A stretch of 64,000 nucleotides of DNA from Legionella spiritensis (GTDB lineage: Bacteria; Pseudomonadota; Gammaproteobacteria; Legionellales; Legionellaceae). The notes below the pieces were generated by a model. That model did no database searches. It was not told the DNA's origin and saw nothing but the letters and a program-made list of their open reading frames with translations. A program made the translations under genes and the position numbers. Positions 62,056 through 64,000 of the stretch are shown piece after piece; the first letter of the stretch is position 1; each line of letters starts with the position of its first letter. Location: NCBI RefSeq assembly GCF_900186965.1, contig NZ_LT906457.1:2754501-2818500 (forward strand). Direction: 5' to 3'.

Positions 62056-63395
62056 GATGAGGGAATAAACAGTCGTTGTCCTGCTCTGATCTGGCTTTTG
62101 GACAAATGATTGGCCGTTTGCAAAGCCGCAACTGACACATGATAATTGGCTGCGATCTGAGGCAGCGTTTCGCCATTTTTCACCAGATGCGTATTATTGC
62201 CCACCAATACTTCTATGCGGGAGCCATGGGGAGGATAATCCCAGAAATACCGCTTGATACCTTGAAAGATGGCCTGCGTCAATCGAGTTTGATAACGTGG
62301 ATCCGTTAATTTTTTTTCTTCATGAGGATTGGAAATAAAACCGGTCTCTATCAAAATAGACGGAATATCAGGTGATTTCAGCACCATAAAACGGGCTTGC
62401 TCTACTTTATGATTATGCAGTTTGGTAATGGTATTGATATTACGTAACACACTGTTTCCCATATGCAAACTGGCGCCAATGGTTGCGGTTTGAGACAAAT
62501 CGATGAGCACTTCGCGCACCAACCCGCTTTGATCATCCAGTTCTTTCAGATTAACACCACCTAACTCGGAGTAGTTTTCCTTTTCGGCAAGCCAGCGTGC
62601 CGCTTCACTGGTAGCGCCGCGCTGTGATAAGGCAAAAATGGAAGCGCCGCTGGATTGTTGATTGATAAACGCATCCGCGTGAATGGAAACAAACACGTCG
62701 GCATTATATTTTCGGGCAATCTTGAGCCGTTCTCTTAAACCGACATAATAATCTCTGTTTCTTGTCAAGACGGCACGCATCCCCGGTTGCTTGTCAATAA
62801 TCCGCTTCAATTTTAACGCTATCGCCAATGTCACATTTTTTTCCTTTGAGCGCCGCGGGCCGGTTGCGCCAGGATCTTTCCCGCCGTGTCCCGGATCAAG
62901 CACGACAATGACATCTCTCAACGACCTGGAAGGAAGATGGCGTACTGTAACCGGTTTTTTTGCTGTAATAGCCGGCGTATTTGTTTTAACGACAGGCGTA
63001 CCTTGATGATGATTGGCTGAAATATCCAGCGAGAATGCGTGGCTGGCACCGCCGCTCTTACTCCAGGGATTGGCGCGCAATTTAACGGCGTCCCTGACTT
63101 CAAAAACCAGCCGCAGCGTATGAGAATCAGGACGTCCACTTCGTACCAGTGTGATTAATTCCTTATTCAGGTTCAGTTTATCCAGATTAAAATCAAGATT
63201 GGCGTCTTGAAAATCAACAACCACCCGATCCGGGTTCGTTAAGGTAAACACCCGGTGTGCTACCGCATGATCGAGGGTAAAGAACAGTGAGGTTTTCCCC
63301 TTCTGTTGCTTGACTTGAATCGATTGCAATTTAGCCGCATTGAGGCATGGGATAAATATGAACAGAAAAAACAAAATACTTATTCTATTTTTCAT
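62046..63395 (-). CDS. amiB: N-acetylmuramoyl-L-alanine amidase (AmiB-like) with LysM
   Basis: A 449-residue exported amidase: signal peptide, an AMIN domain (about 25-120), an Amidase_3 catalytic domain (about 165-385) with VVLDPGHGGKDPGA, VSIHADAF and a late ILIETGFISNP with the zinc/Glu residues, then a LysM repeat (HLVKNGETLPQIAANYHVS) at the C-terminus. It splits septal peptidoglycan at division and would be activated through FtsEX, encoded at 43.7-45.3 kb. ATG 63395 overlaps the tsaE stop. Confidence 0.94.
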   Translation of the reverse strand: MKNRISILFFLFIFIPCLNAAKLQSIQVKQQKGKTSLFFTLDHAVAHRVFTLTNPDRVVVDFQDANLDFNLDKLNLNKELITLVRSGRPDSHTLRLVFEVRDAVKLRANPWSKSGGASHAFSLDISANHHQGTPVVKTNTPAITAKKPVTVRHLPSRSLRDVIVVLDPGHGGKDPGATGPRRSKEKNVTLAIALKLKRIIDKQPGMRAVLTRNRDYYVGLRERLKIARKYNADVFVSIHADAFINQQSSGASIFALSQRGATSEAARWLAEKENYSELGGVNLKELDDQSGLVREVLIDLSQTATIGASLHMGNSVLRNINTITKLHNHKVEQARFMVLKSPDIPSILIETGFISNPHEEKKLTDPRYQTRLTQAIFQGIKRYFWDYPPHGSRIEVLVGNNTHLVKNGETLPQIAANYHVSVAALQTANHLSKSQIRAGQRLFIPSSWS

Positions 63396-63865
63396 GGTTG
63401 ATCCGTCAGGCAAGATAAAACCATTTCTCCGGCACCGGTGGATGGGTACAGACTCATCGAACGCCCCTCGCCACTGATGGCCAATACCCCATGTATATCG
63501 ACGCGGGGCAAGCTATGCGGCGCTCGCTCCGGCCATTCAATACAGCAAAATGCTCGTTGCGTAAAAAAATCCCTGAATCCAATATACTCCAGTTCGGTCT
63601 CATCATGAATACGATACAAATCAAAATGATGAATCTGCCAGTCTTTGTACTGGTAACTCTCCAGCAGTGAAAACGTAGGGCTTTTAACGGGACCGTCAAT
63701 CCCCAACCCTCGCAAAAGAGCGCGTACGAAACTTGTTTTTCCGGCTCCGATTTCTCCGCTTAAAGTGAACACGAGAGGGAAAATCAAACAGACAGCCATT
63801 CGGGCCGCCAATTCTTCGGTCGCATTTTCGTCAGCCAAATAAAAAGTATACATGACGCTCGTCAT
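63392..63865 (-). CDS. tsaE: tRNA threonylcarbamoyladenosine ATPase TsaE
   Basis: A 157-residue P-loop ATPase supporting t6A37 formation with TsaB/TsaD. P-loop LSGEIGAGKTSFVRALL, then SPTFSLLESYQ, HFDLYRIHDETELEYIGF and IEWPERAP. ATG 63865 is used; GTG 63868 or ATG 63853 are alternatives. It overlaps or abuts the nnrD stop. Confidence 0.92.
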   Translation of the reverse strand: MTSVMYTFYLADENATEELAARMAVCLIFPLVFTLSGEIGAGKTSFVRALLRGLGIDGPVKSPTFSLLESYQYKDWQIHHFDLYRIHDETELEYIGFRDFFTQRAFCCIEWPERAPHSLPRVDIHGVLAISGEGRSMSLYPSTGAGEMVLSCLTDQP

Positions 63866-63867
63866 CA

Positions 63868-64000
63868 CTAAATGTCATCATTATTCGCCAACCGACGTAA
63901 AAATGGCATTACATCGCTTGCCAGTAATCCCCGTTCCCCGTCCCTTAACGCAGCCAAATCAGCGGCTCTGGCGTGAATCAGCACCCCTAATCTCGCCGCG
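63868..64000 (-). CDS. nnrD: C-terminal end of NnrD/YjeF-like NAD(P)HX repair enzyme (partial)
   Basis: Reading into the window from the right edge, 43 codons end at a TAG (63868-63870). The residues (VLIHARAADLAALRDGERG and LLASDVMPFLRRL) match the end of ADP-dependent NAD(P)H-hydrate dehydratase, which normally precedes tsaE. The remainder lies outside the window. Confidence 0.88.
   Translation of the reverse strand, partial: AARLGVLIHARAADLAALRDGERGLLASDVMPFLRRLANNDDI

Overview
The window is from a Legionella-type gammaproteobacterium (order Legionellales). Four things point there: Dot/Icm type IVB secretion genes in the arrangement icmV-dotA divergent from icmW-icmX with dotDCB alongside, a bacterial mevalonate pathway, an lvrRABC-type regulatory block next to a conjugation cluster, and a CBU_0585-like small protein. 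The species cannot be named from the sequence alone. No database search was run; all family calls are from reading motifs, lengths and gene order.

Region 1 (1 to about 20.2 kb) is an integrative conjugative element, entered from its tRNA end. Most genes of 1-13.9 kb lie on the minus strand and form one long translationally coupled operon: lvrA-lvrB-lvrC(CsrA-like)-trbB-C-D-E-F-G-H-I-J-(TrbK/EexN-like lipoprotein)-trbL-traG-traF-(next gene cut by the window edge). This is the RP4/IncP (P-type T4ASS) order, as in the Trb/Tra islands of L. pneumophila, not the Lvh order. A divergent S24-type repressor (LvrR/PrpA-like, 14024-14701) faces it. Next comes AT-rich cargo: a frameshifted remnant of a HerA-type ATPase (14721-15214), a three-gene unit (methyltransferase, unknown protein, VUT-family transporter), a second S24-type repressor with a palindromic operator, a small unknown gene, an excisionase and a tyrosine integrase that ends 65 bp from the 3' end of a tRNA-Arg gene, the likely attachment site.

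Region 2 (20.2-42.2 kb) is chromosomal. It holds tRNA-Arg and two identical tRNA-Lys genes; mevalonate pathway genes in two blocks (a GHMP kinase that is probably phosphomevalonate kinase, class II HMG-CoA reductase and type 2 IPP isomerase at 20.5-23.9 kb; diphosphomevalonate decarboxylase and mevalonate kinase at 33.4-35.2 kb); a FUSC transporter split into two overlapping genes; a DAACS symporter; an Mla-like lipid ABC system; pal-cpoB-queE; eno-ftsB; two uncharacterised envelope proteins; a PhoU-like/Pit pair; and an adenosine/adenine deaminase.

Region 3 (42.2-52.4 kb) begins with a cluster of small inverted-repeat elements, then rpoH, ftsX-ftsE-ftsY, two M16 peptidase-family genes, rsmD and dotD-dotC-dotB. 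Region 4 (52.4-57.9 kb) is dotA-icmV divergent from icmW-icmX. Region 5 (57.9-64 kb) has the second copy of the same repeats, then a minus-strand run of nnrD(partial)-tsaE-amiB-mutL-miaA-zinc-finger protein-heptosyltransferase.

In combination, a host chromosome carrying its Dot/Icm virulence core and essential isoprenoid, division and envelope genes has acquired a conjugative element at tRNA-Arg. The element's far end and DNA-processing (relaxase) genes lie to the left of the window.
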